Of a stretch of DNA of 64,000 nucleotides, positions 1 to 9,164 are shown piece by piece (the stretch's first letter is position 1; the number at the start of each line of letters is the position of its first letter). This DNA is from Natronolimnobius baerhuensis (GTDB lineage Archaea > Halobacteriota > Halobacteria > Halobacteriales > Natrialbaceae). The notes under the pieces are model-generated. The model saw only the letters and a program-made list of their open reading frames with translations, was not told the origin of the DNA and did not search any database. The stretch covers positions 744,001-808,000 of the forward strand of contig NZ_MWPH01000002.1 of the NCBI RefSeq assembly GCF_002177135.1, in the 5' to 3' direction. The position numbers and the translations under genes are program-made.

Positions 1-114
1 AATTATAATACATGTTTTGTCATAACATCAACTAGGGACGGTGAGACGAGAATCGGGGTAGTCGACTGGCAACCCACGCTAACGTGCTATCAGAACACTC
101 GAGACGCCCAGTCG

Positions 115-120
115 AAAAAA
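115..120 (-). terminator. Oligo-T terminator after the GH3 gene
   Basis: A run of six A on the plus strand (six T on the transcribed minus strand) lies 20 bases past the stop codon of the GH3 gene, the usual form of an archaeal terminator. No hairpin is obvious. The remaining bases 1-139 hold no gene that I can support. Confidence 0.4.
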
Positions 121-139
121 CAAACCGCAGTTGGCTGCG

Positions 140-2464
140 TTACTCTGCGTCGACTGCCGAGTCCGTATAGTACGTTCGGGCAGTCTTTGGCACGGTCTTC
201 GTGTCCGTGACCTCGAGGTCCTCGGTCGCCTCGATATCTGTCGCGGAGCTTCCGACGCGAATCTCGTATGGGCCTTCCTCAACAGTGAGGTTCATATCGA
301 GATCGTGGAACGCGAGTTGGGTCGTGTTGAACTCGAAGGTGACGCGTTTGGATTCGCCAGCCTCGAGATCGACGCGTTCGAAGCCGAGCAGTTCCTGCAC
401 CGGACGGGCCTGACTCGGGTTCGCCGCGTGCGTGTAGAGTTGGACGATCTCGGTCCCGGCGCGGTCGCCGGTGTTCGTGACCGTGACGCTCGCAGTAACC
501 GACTCGAGTGGGGTAGTGCTGTCTGCCGACAGCGACAGGTCGCCGTACTCGAACTCGGTGTAGCTCAGCCCGTGGCCGAACGGATACACCGGGTTGCTGT
601 CGGTGTAGACGTAGTCTTTGTTCGCCGTGTTTGCCTTCCGGTTGTAGTAGACCGGGAGCTGGCCGACCGATTTCGGCAGCGAGACAGGCAGTTTTCCTGC
701 AGGGTTGTACTCGCCGAACAGCGTCTCGGCAATTGCTGGTCCACCCTCGTCGCCCGGCAGCCAGGCGTAGAGAATCGCCGGGGCGTCCTCAGCGATGTCC
801 TCGATTGCGTGTGGTCTCCCACTGACAACGACGACGACGACCGGCGTGTCCGTCTCGAGCAATTCGGTAACGAGATCCTCCTGAACGCCAGGAAGCCCGA
901 GATGGGTCATGTCACAGCCTTCGCCGCTGGTTGGGACGCTTGGTTTCTCTTCTTTGTCGGCATCGACGTCCGAGAAGTCGACCGCGGAGCGAGCGCCGAC
1001 GAACGCCAGCGCGACATCAGCATCTTCGGCTGCGTCGGTTGCGGCACTGATCTCGTCCGTCGATGGCCCGGAGATCGTACAGCCCTGCTCGTAGGTCACG
1101 TCAAGCCCGTCTCGGTCCTCGAGTGCGGAAAGTGGCGTGATGGCGTCGGCTTCGTACTCCTCTTCGGGGTAGTGAGCCGCGTAGGCGTAGTCACCCATGA
1201 GCTCTTTCGGATCGTCTGCCTTGGGGCCGACAACGGCGACGGAATCGACATCGAGTGGCAGCAATTCCTCGTCGTTTTTGAGCAGCGTCATGGACTGACG
1301 GGCTGCTTCTCGAGTCACGTCGCGGGCCTCGTCGGTGTGGAATGCGTCCGGGGCCGCGTCGGGGTCGACTCGCTCGTCGTCGAAGACACCTTTGCGGAAC
1401 TTCTCGCGGAGGACACGACGGACTGCCTCGTTGAGCGTCGATTCCGAAAGGTCACCGTCTTCGACGGCGCTGACGAGGTGTTCGCCGTAGTACTCGGTGT
1501 AAGGCAGTTCGACGTCGAGACCGGCCTCAATCGAGGCGACGGCACCTTCCTGTTTCGTGTTGATGGTGCCGTGTTCGGTCTCCAAGTGACGAACGCTGTA
1601 GTAGTCCGAAACAACCGTGCCGTCGAAGCCGAACTCACCACGCAGCAGGTCGGTCAGGAGCCACTCATTGGTCACACACGGAATGCCGTCGATGTCGTGG
1701 TAGGCGTTCATCACCGACTCGGCGTTCGCCTCGCTGATGACGGCCTCGTAGGGGAACAGGTGCGTCTCACGGAGTTCCCGCATGCCGACGTTGAACGAGG
1801 AGCGGTTCTTCCCACCGTCAGTCGCGCCGTGGCCGACGAAGTGTTTGAGCGTCGCAGAGATGCCGTCCGCACGACCGTCGCCCTGCAATCCATCCACGTA
1901 CGCGCGTGCCATCTCGGCGACCATGTACGGATCCTCACCGAAGGTTTCCTCGACGCGACCCCATCGAAGGTCTCGAGCAACGTCGAGCACCGGCGACAGC
2001 GCATGCACCGTCCCGATCCCCTCGAGTTCGCCACGGATCGTCTCGGTGACGGTCTGGAGCAGTGCCGGGTTCCAGGTGCTTGCCATCCCGAGCATCTGCG
2101 GGAAGGTCGTCGCTTCTGGCCCCATGTAGCCGCTGAGACACTCTTCGTGAGGAATTGCCGGAACACCAAGACGCGTCTCAGTCTCGAGGTACTCTTGCAG
2201 TTCGTTCGTGATGCGTGCGGCATCCGCCGGTGCGAGACCGCCCTCGCCACCGATCCGCGTAAGATGGCCGATCCCGTCGCCGAGCCACTCCTCGACGGCG
2301 TCCTCGTCGAGTTCGTCATCGTCGGTCAGAATACGCTCTGCGTTGACCGATCCCAACTGTGCGGCTTTCTCTTCGACCGTCATTTGCTCGAGGAGGTCCT
2401 CGACTCGAGCCGAAACGGACGCTGTTTCATCCCGATACGTCGCGGTAGGCTGTTCGTCTGTCAC
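140..2464 (-). CDS. Glycoside hydrolase family 3 (beta-glucosidase/beta-xylosidase type)
   Basis: 774 aa, full length for GH3 enzymes that release terminal beta-linked glucose or xylose. The N-terminal TIM-barrel carries the KHFVGHG motif near residue 207 and the VVSDYY nucleophile motif with Asp at about 287; the second alpha/beta sandwich domain follows, and a C-terminal fibronectin III-like domain (AGTEIVQLY onwards) closes the protein. No signal peptide or Tat motif is visible, so it should act in the cytoplasm on imported oligosaccharides. The start is GTG at 2464; the family-typical helix (ARVEDLLEQMTVEEKAAQL) begins just inside it, and a TATA-like stretch lies about 25 bases upstream, suggesting a leaderless message. 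It is the first of four glycosidases around a pentose pathway cluster, so beta-xylosidase is as likely as beta-glucosidase; sequence alone does not decide. Confidence 0.9.
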   Translation of the reverse strand: MTDEQPTATYRDETASVSARVEDLLEQMTVEEKAAQLGSVNAERILTDDDELDEDAVEEWLGDGIGHLTRIGGEGGLAPADAARITNELQEYLETETRLGVPAIPHEECLSGYMGPEATTFPQMLGMASTWNPALLQTVTETIRGELEGIGTVHALSPVLDVARDLRWGRVEETFGEDPYMVAEMARAYVDGLQGDGRADGISATLKHFVGHGATDGGKNRSSFNVGMRELRETHLFPYEAVISEANAESVMNAYHDIDGIPCVTNEWLLTDLLRGEFGFDGTVVSDYYSVRHLETEHGTINTKQEGAVASIEAGLDVELPYTEYYGEHLVSAVEDGDLSESTLNEAVRRVLREKFRKGVFDDERVDPDAAPDAFHTDEARDVTREAARQSMTLLKNDEELLPLDVDSVAVVGPKADDPKELMGDYAYAAHYPEEEYEADAITPLSALEDRDGLDVTYEQGCTISGPSTDEISAATDAAEDADVALAFVGARSAVDFSDVDADKEEKPSVPTSGEGCDMTHLGLPGVQEDLVTELLETDTPVVVVVVSGRPHAIEDIAEDAPAILYAWLPGDEGGPAIAETLFGEYNPAGKLPVSLPKSVGQLPVYYNRKANTANKDYVYTDSNPVYPFGHGLSYTEFEYGDLSLSADSTTPLESVTASVTVTNTGDRAGTEIVQLYTHAANPSQARPVQELLGFERVDLEAGESKRVTFEFNTTQLAFHDLDMNLTVEEGPYEIRVGSSATDIEATEDLEVTDTKTVPKTARTYYTDSAVDAE

Positions 2465-2466
2465 AT

Positions 2467-3190
2467 GCTATCCGAAGTGATCGATCATCTTAGTACTTCT
2501 GACAGTGGATTCGCGGAACTGATCGGACACTGCTCACTGGAGTACCCACGGCAGCAAGCAAGTTCTGTTATGCAGACGCCAATCTTCCAGGCGTAAACAG
2601 AGTTCCATATCGGACAATTACGTTCTCTATAAGAGAATTAGATTCAGATTTAGACAGTAATACTGACCTCCTAAGAACGCCATTTTATTACAAGAGTACC
2701 TGTGTAAAGAGGGTGTGGTAAACTCTCGAGAAGGACCGATTAACGTGGAATAGTATCACTAATTGATCGAAGATATACAGAGTACGATGATAAACATAGG
2801 GAGAAAACTATTCTCCATCAAAGAACGCACCCGTACATTGGTTCCACGTCACATGGATGACAGACACACAGCACACGCGAAACAACTGGATTAACACCGA
2901 AGGCTCGAGGAAACCCAGTAATTTCGAATTGGAAACACAACTAATTATAATTATATATGCAGTGTGTATGTTTCGGTAGGTGATGACGACTGTAATTTCA
3001 TTTTCCAGAACTAGTATCCAGCGTTGATCTGATTGAATCTATCCCATTATAATTGCGATAGACTGACAATCACTCTCAGAGACGGGACTCCGAAGGCTGC
3101 TTGCGGTTCAACAGCGACAGTGTTCTGCCAGACTCACCGAAACAGTAATTTTATTAGGGTAGGCAAGCAGTTCAACAGTATCAATAGACC
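2467..3190. other. AT-rich intergenic region between GH3 and permease genes
   Basis: About 720 bases between two divergent genes. The composition is clearly richer in A+T than the flanking genes and several TATA-like stretches occur. An AATTTTATTA stretch near 3147-3156, about 35-45 bases before the permease start codon, is a plausible promoter for it. I see no open frame with a haloarchaeal coding character, no tRNA and no repeat here. Confidence 0.4.
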
Positions 3191-5251
3191 ATGAGTAATT
3201 GGCTCCTCAAGCGAATCGGGCAGAGCATCTTGACGGTTGTCGTGGTGTTCCATCTGACATTCGTCTTGGTTCGGCTTATGCCGTCGGACCCTGTACAGGC
3301 GATGTTTACGCAGATGATGGCGGATAACCCAGACAATCCGGAACAAGCACGCCAGCTCGTCGAACTATATGTAAGTATCAACCCGCAAGACCCACTGTAC
3401 ATACAGTACATCGACTACATGAGCGCCCTCTTCCAGGGCGACCTCGGGTACTCGATGGCTGAGAACACCTCGGTGAATCAGGTTCTCGCCGAGGCAGTCC
3501 CGTGGACGATTTTCTACATGTCCGTGGCGATGGCCATCACGTTCGTGATGAGTATCTGTATCGGCGCGATTATGGCCTACTACGAGGGCACGAAGTTCGA
3601 CACTGCAATGACCGTCGTGGCGGTCGTCGAAAGTTCGACGCCGTACTACGTCGTTGCACTGTTGTTGTTGTTCGGCTTCTCGTACCAGCTTGGCTGGTTC
3701 CCAACCAGCGCCCGATACCCTGGTGGAGCTACTATCGGTCTCAACTCCGAGTTCATTCTCGGTGCGTTCTATCACGCAACGTTACCGATCTTATCAATGG
3801 TCGTTACAGGGGCTGCTGCCTCACTTGAGATGCGGGGGAACTCGATCAGTGTCCTCGGATCCGATCACATCCGGGTTGCCCGCCTGCGCGGACTCCCACC
3901 AATGCGCATCGCACTCCGATACGTCATGCGCAACGCCTTGCTCCCGCTGTACACGGGGCTTCTCCTGCTCGTGGGATTCATGATCGGTGGTTCGATTGTC
4001 CTCGAGGAAATCTTCAATTACCGTGGAATGGGGTGGTATATGTTCGAGGGGGTCAACAACCGTGACTACCCACTGATGGTCGGCGGGTTCATGGTCATCT
4101 GTTTCACCGTCGTCATCATGATGTTCATCGCTGACCTCACGTACAGCAAAATTGACCCGCGTGCGAAAGCCAGCGGGGACAACATGGAAGTGTACGGTAG
4201 CTCGGCCGGTGTCCCACTTCGGACCCAGCTCAAACGCTACATCAAACGGTTGACCAACAGCAGCAACGAGCCTCGAGCAGACGGTGGCACGGCCCCCCAC
4301 GCGCTCTTCGGTGATGATACGGTCGATCAAGTGAGTCGCAAGGAGGTCATGTACCGGAAGTTCGACCGCTCGGTGTACGCACCAGTGAAAATCGTCCTGA
4401 GTGACTGGCGTGGACTCGTCGGCACGATCCTGACGATGTCGTTCATCTTCATGGGTGTCTTCGGGCCGCGGTTCACCCACAGCCCGACTGCTACCTTCGA
4501 CTCGTGGGTTTCACCACTGGATGGCAACCTCGCACACCCACTCGGAACGAGTAACACCGGGATTGACATCCTCTCGCTCATCGTCAACGGAACGACGCCA
4601 GTGCTCATCATGGTTGCAGTCGGTGCAGTTGTTACTGTGACACTCGGTGTCGCCGTCGGGACGGCAGCCGGATTCCGTGGGGGCGCACTCGACCGCGCGC
4701 TCATGACGATTTGTGACATCGTCGTCTCGATCCCAGGTCTCCCACTGATCATTGTCATCGCGGCGATCATTGAGCCGCGTCATCCAGCAATGATTGGTGT
4801 CGTCCTCTCCGTTGCCGCCTGGGGTGGCCTCGGACGGGCGATCCGCTCCGAAGTGCTGAAAGTTCGCAGTCAGGAATACGTCGAGGCGTCCCGCGCAATG
4901 GGTGTCGGGACCGTTGCAATCGTGATCAAGGATATCCTGCCAAACATCTGGCCATACATCCTGATCAACCTCGCCAACCACGGACGGAACATCATCTTCT
5001 CGTCCGTCGCCCTGTACTACCTGGGCTTCCTGCCACGCAGCACCCAGAACTGGGGTGTCCTGCTCGATCAGGCAGAATCGTCTAACGCGCTGTACTCCCT
5101 GGGCCAGGTCCACTACATCCTGGCGCCGATGTTCGTCATCATCCTGTTCTCGATGGGGCTGATCCTCATCGCACAGGCACTTGACCGCATCAGCAACCCA
5201 CGGATCCGCGCCCGTCACGCCAAGTCCGTCGACGACGACGAACCCAAATAA
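3191..5251 (+). CDS. Fused DppB-DppC-type ABC transporter permease
   Basis: 686 aa, about twice the length of a single peptide/nickel/oligosaccharide-class permease. Residues 1 to about 330 are a complete DppB unit: N-terminal LLKRIGQSILTV helix, periplasmic loop with FQGDLGYS, then the inner-membrane permease domain with the EAA-type loop around HIRVARLRGLPP. A hydrophilic linker of roughly 70 residues follows, then a complete DppC unit (DWRGLVG start, HPLGTSNTGID, EAA loop RSQEYVEASRAMGVG). The frame is uninterrupted, so this is a genuine fusion. Each half normally contributes one subunit of a heterodimeric channel, so the fusion should form the whole channel. No ATPase gene is adjacent or anywhere in the window; the family 5 binding protein at 10.9 kb is a candidate partner. 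Xylan-related neighbours suggest oligosaccharide uptake, but peptide uptake cannot be excluded. Confidence 0.9.
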   Translation: MSNWLLKRIGQSILTVVVVFHLTFVLVRLMPSDPVQAMFTQMMADNPDNPEQARQLVELYVSINPQDPLYIQYIDYMSALFQGDLGYSMAENTSVNQVLAEAVPWTIFYMSVAMAITFVMSICIGAIMAYYEGTKFDTAMTVVAVVESSTPYYVVALLLLFGFSYQLGWFPTSARYPGGATIGLNSEFILGAFYHATLPILSMVVTGAAASLEMRGNSISVLGSDHIRVARLRGLPPMRIALRYVMRNALLPLYTGLLLLVGFMIGGSIVLEEIFNYRGMGWYMFEGVNNRDYPLMVGGFMVICFTVVIMMFIADLTYSKIDPRAKASGDNMEVYGSSAGVPLRTQLKRYIKRLTNSSNEPRADGGTAPHALFGDDTVDQVSRKEVMYRKFDRSVYAPVKIVLSDWRGLVGTILTMSFIFMGVFGPRFTHSPTATFDSWVSPLDGNLAHPLGTSNTGIDILSLIVNGTTPVLIMVAVGAVVTVTLGVAVGTAAGFRGGALDRALMTICDIVVSIPGLPLIIVIAAIIEPRHPAMIGVVLSVAAWGGLGRAIRSEVLKVRSQEYVEASRAMGVGTVAIVIKDILPNIWPYILINLANHGRNIIFSSVALYYLGFLPRSTQNWGVLLDQAESSNALYSLGQVHYILAPMFVIILFSMGLILIAQALDRISNPRIRARHAKSVDDDEPK

Positions 5252-5285
5252 CGGCTGACGGCGTTCTCGACTTCGGTTCGATTCA

Positions 5286-5291
5286 TTTTTT
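5286..5291 (+). terminator. Oligo-T terminator after the permease gene
   Basis: Six consecutive T on the plus strand, 35 bases beyond the permease stop codon and before any other gene, consistent with an archaeal oligo-T terminator. Confidence 0.45.
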
Positions 5292-5394
5292 GACGGTCTC
5301 GTTACAGACTCACAGTCTTCCAACCAGTAGCAACACTTCCTCTAAGACGCTCTGCTCGAGACCACGATCTCCGTGCCTGTGAGTTCTCACCGCG

Positions 5395-5400
5395 AAAAAA
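5395..5400 (-). terminator. Oligo-T terminator after the GH4 gene
   Basis: Six A on the plus strand (T on the transcribed minus strand) about 40 bases beyond the GH4 stop codon. Together with the plus-strand T run just upstream it separates two convergent genes. Confidence 0.45.
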
Positions 5401-5437
5401 GAACCGACGGGCCGATTTCTCGAGAGAGTATCGACGC

Positions 5438-6904
5438 TTAGCCCTGATAAGCCTCAGACTCCTCGAGGACGGCCGAGTCTGAGAGGTCCCAGTCCTCGAG
5501 ATATCCTTCCTGCACAGCGACGAGTTCGGCGAACAGTTCTCGCGCTGCTTCGGTCTGGAGCGTGCGGATCTGTTGGTCGATGAGGAAGCCTTCGAATGCG
5601 GCGTCGATATCGCCCTCGCGGGAGGCTTCAATGATGGTCTCAATCGTATCGACGTGGCCCTGAATCAGCGCGCGTACGGGCCGGGGGAAGCCGCCAGCGG
5701 CCATCGGTTTGACCTCGTTCGCTCGCACCGTGGCGTTCGTCTCGACGACGGCGTTTTCCTCGAGGTCGGACACCTGCCCGACGTTCGGGAGGTTGATGTT
5801 CGTCACGTAGGTGTCTCTGCCGACGAGTGCGCGGAGAATATCGACGAATACCTCGTTGGATTCCTCGAGTTCGAACTCCTTGTCGCCCTCGAGCCAGGCT
5901 TCGACGTCGGTCGTCTGGTCGGATTCAGCGGGCGTCCAGTGTTTCGCGCGGTAGTCGCTACCGGTGCGTTTGACGCCCCAGCGGTTGAGTCCCTCCTGGC
6001 CGTTCTGGATGAACGAGGTTGCATATTCAACGAGGTGGCGGTCTCCCGCGGCGGGGAGGACGTCGAACCGACGGAACAGTTCCCAGGTTACCTGCCAGTT
6101 GTCGACGAAGACGCTTTCATCCTCGAGATCGTCCCAGGTAAACTCCTGGTGACCTTCGTCGCCGTCAACCAGGTCCTCGAGGACGGGCCAGAGGTCGACG
6201 CCCTTACAGCGGGCTTCGTCGACCCAGGTGAAGTGGTTGATCCCCTTGACGTTGACCGAGATATCCGAGCGCTCGGCGTCCATATCGAGTTCCTCACGGG
6301 CGTAGCGCGCGAGACGATGGCGGGTGCCAAGCACCTCGTGACAGAGACCGAGCGCGTTGATCTCTGGGAACTCATCGTACAGCGCGCGCGTGACGAAGTG
6401 AACTGGGTTCGTGTAGTTGAACACCCACGCATCGGGGCAGTGCTCGCGGATTGCAGCGGCGAACTTTCGATACAGTGGGACCGTCCGCATTGCCCGGAAG
6501 ATGCCGCCGGGACCGATTGTCGCCGCAACGGCACCGTAGATGCCGTAGTCCTCGGGAATATCGAGGTCGTGGACGAACGTCTCTGCCGGATTGTACTGCG
6601 TCGAGAGAATTACAACATCGGCGCCGGTCAGCGCCGCCTCGAGTGACTCGACGGCCTCGTAGGACCACTCCGAAGTTGGCTCGACATCGGCATCGCTGTG
6701 GACCCAGTTGCCGAATTCGGCGTTTCGCTGTGCGCTTTCGTAGTATTCGTCATACAGTCGGACCTGTCCGTTGAGGTCGGACTGCGCGAGGTCGCGGATC
6801 AGATTCGGTGCCCACTGGCGGCTGCCGCCACCGAGATAGGCAATCGTAATGTCGTCGGGGTCGATTGCCGTTTCCGCTGTGACTGCGTGCACTTGTTGTG
6901 ACAT
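5438..6904 (-). CDS. Glycoside hydrolase family 4 (alpha-galactosidase/alpha-glucuronidase type)
   Basis: 488 aa from the chosen ATG. GH4 enzymes hydrolyse glycosides by an NAD- and metal-dependent redox mechanism. The N-terminal Rossmann motif is IAYLGGGS (residues about 21-28); NYTNPVH near 163-169, Cys188 in GLCHEV and His224 in GINHF match the substrate and metal-binding positions of the family. A longer frame begins 20 codons upstream, but that stretch is not family-like, whereas MSQQVHAV leads directly into the NAD fold. The gene runs divergently from the GH43 gene, 167 bases away. GH4 covers alpha-galactosidases, alpha-glucosidases, 6-phospho-glycosidases and alpha-glucuronidases; in a xylan context removal of galactosyl or glucuronosyl side chains is the most plausible role. 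The substrate is inferred only from neighbours. Confidence 0.88.
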   Translation of the reverse strand: MSQQVHAVTAETAIDPDDITIAYLGGGSRQWAPNLIRDLAQSDLNGQVRLYDEYYESAQRNAEFGNWVHSDADVEPTSEWSYEAVESLEAALTGADVVILSTQYNPAETFVHDLDIPEDYGIYGAVAATIGPGGIFRAMRTVPLYRKFAAAIREHCPDAWVFNYTNPVHFVTRALYDEFPEINALGLCHEVLGTRHRLARYAREELDMDAERSDISVNVKGINHFTWVDEARCKGVDLWPVLEDLVDGDEGHQEFTWDDLEDESVFVDNWQVTWELFRRFDVLPAAGDRHLVEYATSFIQNGQEGLNRWGVKRTGSDYRAKHWTPAESDQTTDVEAWLEGDKEFELEESNEVFVDILRALVGRDTYVTNINLPNVGQVSDLEENAVVETNATVRANEVKPMAAGGFPRPVRALIQGHVDTIETIIEASREGDIDAAFEGFLIDQQIRTLQTEAARELFAELVAVQEGYLEDWDLSDSAVLEESEAYQG

Positions 6905-7041
6905 CGTACGGAGGGAGCGTGAGCCATGCTGATAAATACCGGGGTACGAGTAACATCGCCCCATACTCCCGCGAGCGAGTGTTTTCTTGCTGTTTTGTCG
7001 AATCTGGAATCTGAAACTCGAGGATGCAGTGGATCAGTACG

Positions 7042-7048
7042 CTTATGG
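7042..7048 (+). promoter_or_regulatory. TATA-like box of the GH43 gene
   Basis: CTTATGG centred about 27 bases before the ATG at 7072, the spacing expected for a haloarchaeal leaderless transcript. Confidence 0.45.
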
Positions 7049-7071
7049 AATACTGACTGTGAGGGTCACGC

Positions 7072-8574
7072 ATGCAGTACGAGAATCCAGTACTCCCTGG
7101 GTTTCACCCAGACCCGAGTATCTGCCGCGTTGGCTCTGACTACTACCTCGCGACGAGTTCGTTCGAGTACACACCCGGCATCCCGCTGTATCACAGTGAG
7201 AATCTGGTCGACTGGGATCCAATCGGTCACTGTCTCACTGCCGAGCAACTCGACCTCGAGGATGCAGCGCCCTCGAAAGGTATCTTCGCGCCGACGATTC
7301 GCCATCACGAGGGTACTTTCTACGTGGTGACGACGAACGTTTCGGCGGGCGGACACTTCGTCATCAGTGCGGATGAGCCAACCGGCGAGTGGGCCGATCC
7401 GCTCTGGATCGATGCGCCGGGAATCGATCCGGACCTGTTCTGGGACGACGACGGCACCGCCTACTTCACGTACCGCAGCGGCCCCGACGGCATCGAACAG
7501 GCCGAAATCGACCTCGAGACGGGCGAACTCGGCGAGTCCACACAGCTCTGTCGGCGTCTCGTCTCGGACTACACCGAAGCGCCACACCTCTACGAAGTCG
7601 ATGGCACCTACTACCTGATCGTCGCGGAAGGTGGCACCCACACCCGGCACATGGTCTGTGCGGCCCGCGCTGACGATCCAACAGGACCGTTCGAACCCTG
7701 CCCCGACAATCCGATTCTGAGCCACCGCAGCGTCAGCGGTGCGTACAACCCAATCCAAGCAATCGGCCACGCCGACCTCGTCGAAGCCCACGACGGCTCG
7801 TGGTGGCTCGTCTGTCTCGGCATCCGCAAACACAGCGGCCACCCCGGCTGGCACCACCTCGGGCGCGAAACGTTCCTCGCCCCCGTCACCTGGGAGGACG
7901 GCTGGCCAGTCGTCAACGACGGCGAGCCACTCGAGGCCGAGATGTCCGTTCCCGACACGGCCCTCGAGACGGGCGAGACCCAGTCCTGGGAGACAACAGC
8001 GCCGTTCGACGGCGACGAACTCGGCCCGCTCTGGAACTATCGCTACGCACCCGAAACTGACCGGTACGTCCTCGAAGACGGATCGCTCACGCTCCATGGC
8101 GGTCCCGCATCGCTCGATGACCGCGAATCGACGTTTGTCGGCCGCCGCCAGCAACACTTCGACTGTCAGGTCGAAACCGAACTCGTGTTTGACCCGGACG
8201 CAGACGACGAAGCCGGCCTCACAGCGATGTACGACGAATCCCATCACCACGAGATCGGCCTGACGCGCCGAGATGGCGAGCGTGTCGTTGTCTGCCGGGC
8301 AACGGTTGGTGACATAAGTGAACAACTCGGTTCCGTTCGCGTCCCAGAGGGGACAGTGACCCTCCGCCTCGAGGCCACACAGGACGAGTATCGCTGGACC
8401 GTCGAGACGCCGTCCGGAACCGAACACCTTGCGACGACCGTTCCGAAGTACCTCGCGACAGAGGTCGCGGGCGGCTTTACTGGGGTCTATTTCGGACTGT
8501 ATGCGACAGGCAACGGATCTGCATGTAAGCGGGGCGCTCGGTTCGACTCGTTTGCGTATCGCTCACTGGAATAA
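7072..8574 (+). CDS. Glycoside hydrolase family 43 beta-xylosidase
   Basis: 500 aa, the usual size for two-domain GH43 beta-xylosidases that release xylose (some also arabinose) from xylo-oligosaccharides by inversion. The five-bladed propeller begins at once: NPVLPGFHPDPS with the general-base Asp at 14, a DPDLFWDDDG segment near 119-128 holding the pKa-modulating Asp, and TEAPH with the acid Glu near 169. From about residue 310 a beta-sandwich typical of the GH43 C-terminal xylosidase domain follows (FVGRRQQHFD, EAGLTAMYDE). There is no signal peptide, so the enzyme should be cytoplasmic. The start is supported by the TATA-like box 27 bases upstream and by the motif sitting close to the N terminus. 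This is the clearest indicator that the island concerns xylan-type substrates. Confidence 0.92.
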   Translation: MQYENPVLPGFHPDPSICRVGSDYYLATSSFEYTPGIPLYHSENLVDWDPIGHCLTAEQLDLEDAAPSKGIFAPTIRHHEGTFYVVTTNVSAGGHFVISADEPTGEWADPLWIDAPGIDPDLFWDDDGTAYFTYRSGPDGIEQAEIDLETGELGESTQLCRRLVSDYTEAPHLYEVDGTYYLIVAEGGTHTRHMVCAARADDPTGPFEPCPDNPILSHRSVSGAYNPIQAIGHADLVEAHDGSWWLVCLGIRKHSGHPGWHHLGRETFLAPVTWEDGWPVVNDGEPLEAEMSVPDTALETGETQSWETTAPFDGDELGPLWNYRYAPETDRYVLEDGSLTLHGGPASLDDRESTFVGRRQQHFDCQVETELVFDPDADDEAGLTAMYDESHHHEIGLTRRDGERVVVCRATVGDISEQLGSVRVPEGTVTLRLEATQDEYRWTVETPSGTEHLATTVPKYLATEVAGGFTGVYFGLYATGNGSACKRGARFDSFAYRSLE

Positions 8575-8610
8575 CGAGCCACGAAAAGCCACATAGCGGA
8601 AACCGGCGTT

Positions 8611-9069
8611 TCAGTCGGTGACAACCGAGACGATCCCATCGAAGTTGAGGATAACACCCTGTGCGGTATCCCCGAAAATCGCCTTCCCGGTCGGCGAGCG
8701 CTGTCGACCGGCGATGAAGATGTGATCACAGTCGTACTCGGTTGCTGCAGCGACGATCCGCTGGGCTTCCGGTTCGCCATCGAGAACGACACAGATCGGC
8801 TCGTACTCGACCTCGAGTCCATCGAGTTCCTCTTTGGCGATATCTCGAGCGAACTGCCGGCCGCTTTCGTTGATATCCATCGCGGGATACGACGTGCCTT
8901 CGACGTCGGCAATCGTCGACATCGTCTCGAGGTCAGCCTCGTACTCGTCTTTATCCATCGTCACGAGCAAGACGAGCGAGCCGTCGACGCCGGCTGCGAG
9001 CTCACCCGCTTCTCGAACTAATCGTCTGGCACCATCCGCTGAGTCGACTACAACGAGTGCGCGATCCAT
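8611..9069 (-). CDS. Universal stress protein (UspA family)
   Basis: 152 aa, one UspA-like alpha/beta domain. It begins MDRALVVVDSADGARRL, the usual first strand and helix, and ends with IFIAGRQRSPTGKAIFGDT followed by IVSVVTD, corresponding to the nucleotide-binding loop and last strand. The G-x2-G-x9-G-S/T loop is imperfect (Gly, then Arg in place of the second Gly), so ATP binding is uncertain. It sits between the GH43 gene (convergent) and the aldehyde dehydrogenase (same strand, 95 bases away), with no clear functional link to either. Such proteins are numerous in haloarchaea and their individual roles are mostly unknown. Confidence 0.85.
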   Translation of the reverse strand: MDRALVVVDSADGARRLVREAGELAAGVDGSLVLLVTMDKDEYEADLETMSTIADVEGTSYPAMDINESGRQFARDIAKEELDGLEVEYEPICVVLDGEPEAQRIVAAATEYDCDHIFIAGRQRSPTGKAIFGDTAQGVILNFDGIVSVVTD

Positions 9070-9164
9070 ACCTCACCCTCTCACTCACTCAAAATAAACA
9101 TTGTCCCGCGTCTTACCGATTGTTGCGTCAACTGCTGCGATACAGCCGAAACGGTGGGTGTGCC

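Noticed and set aside
131-2596. 821-codon open frame opposite the GH3 gene
   Set aside because: It is the antisense shadow of a well-supported GH3 gene. High-GC haloarchaeal genes often leave long open antisense frames. The translation is Val/Arg-rich and has no family motif.
5573-6646. Long open frames opposite gene coding regions, for example against the first GH4 gene
   Set aside because: Same shadow effect; no conserved motifs, and the sense strand has complete catalytic motifs.
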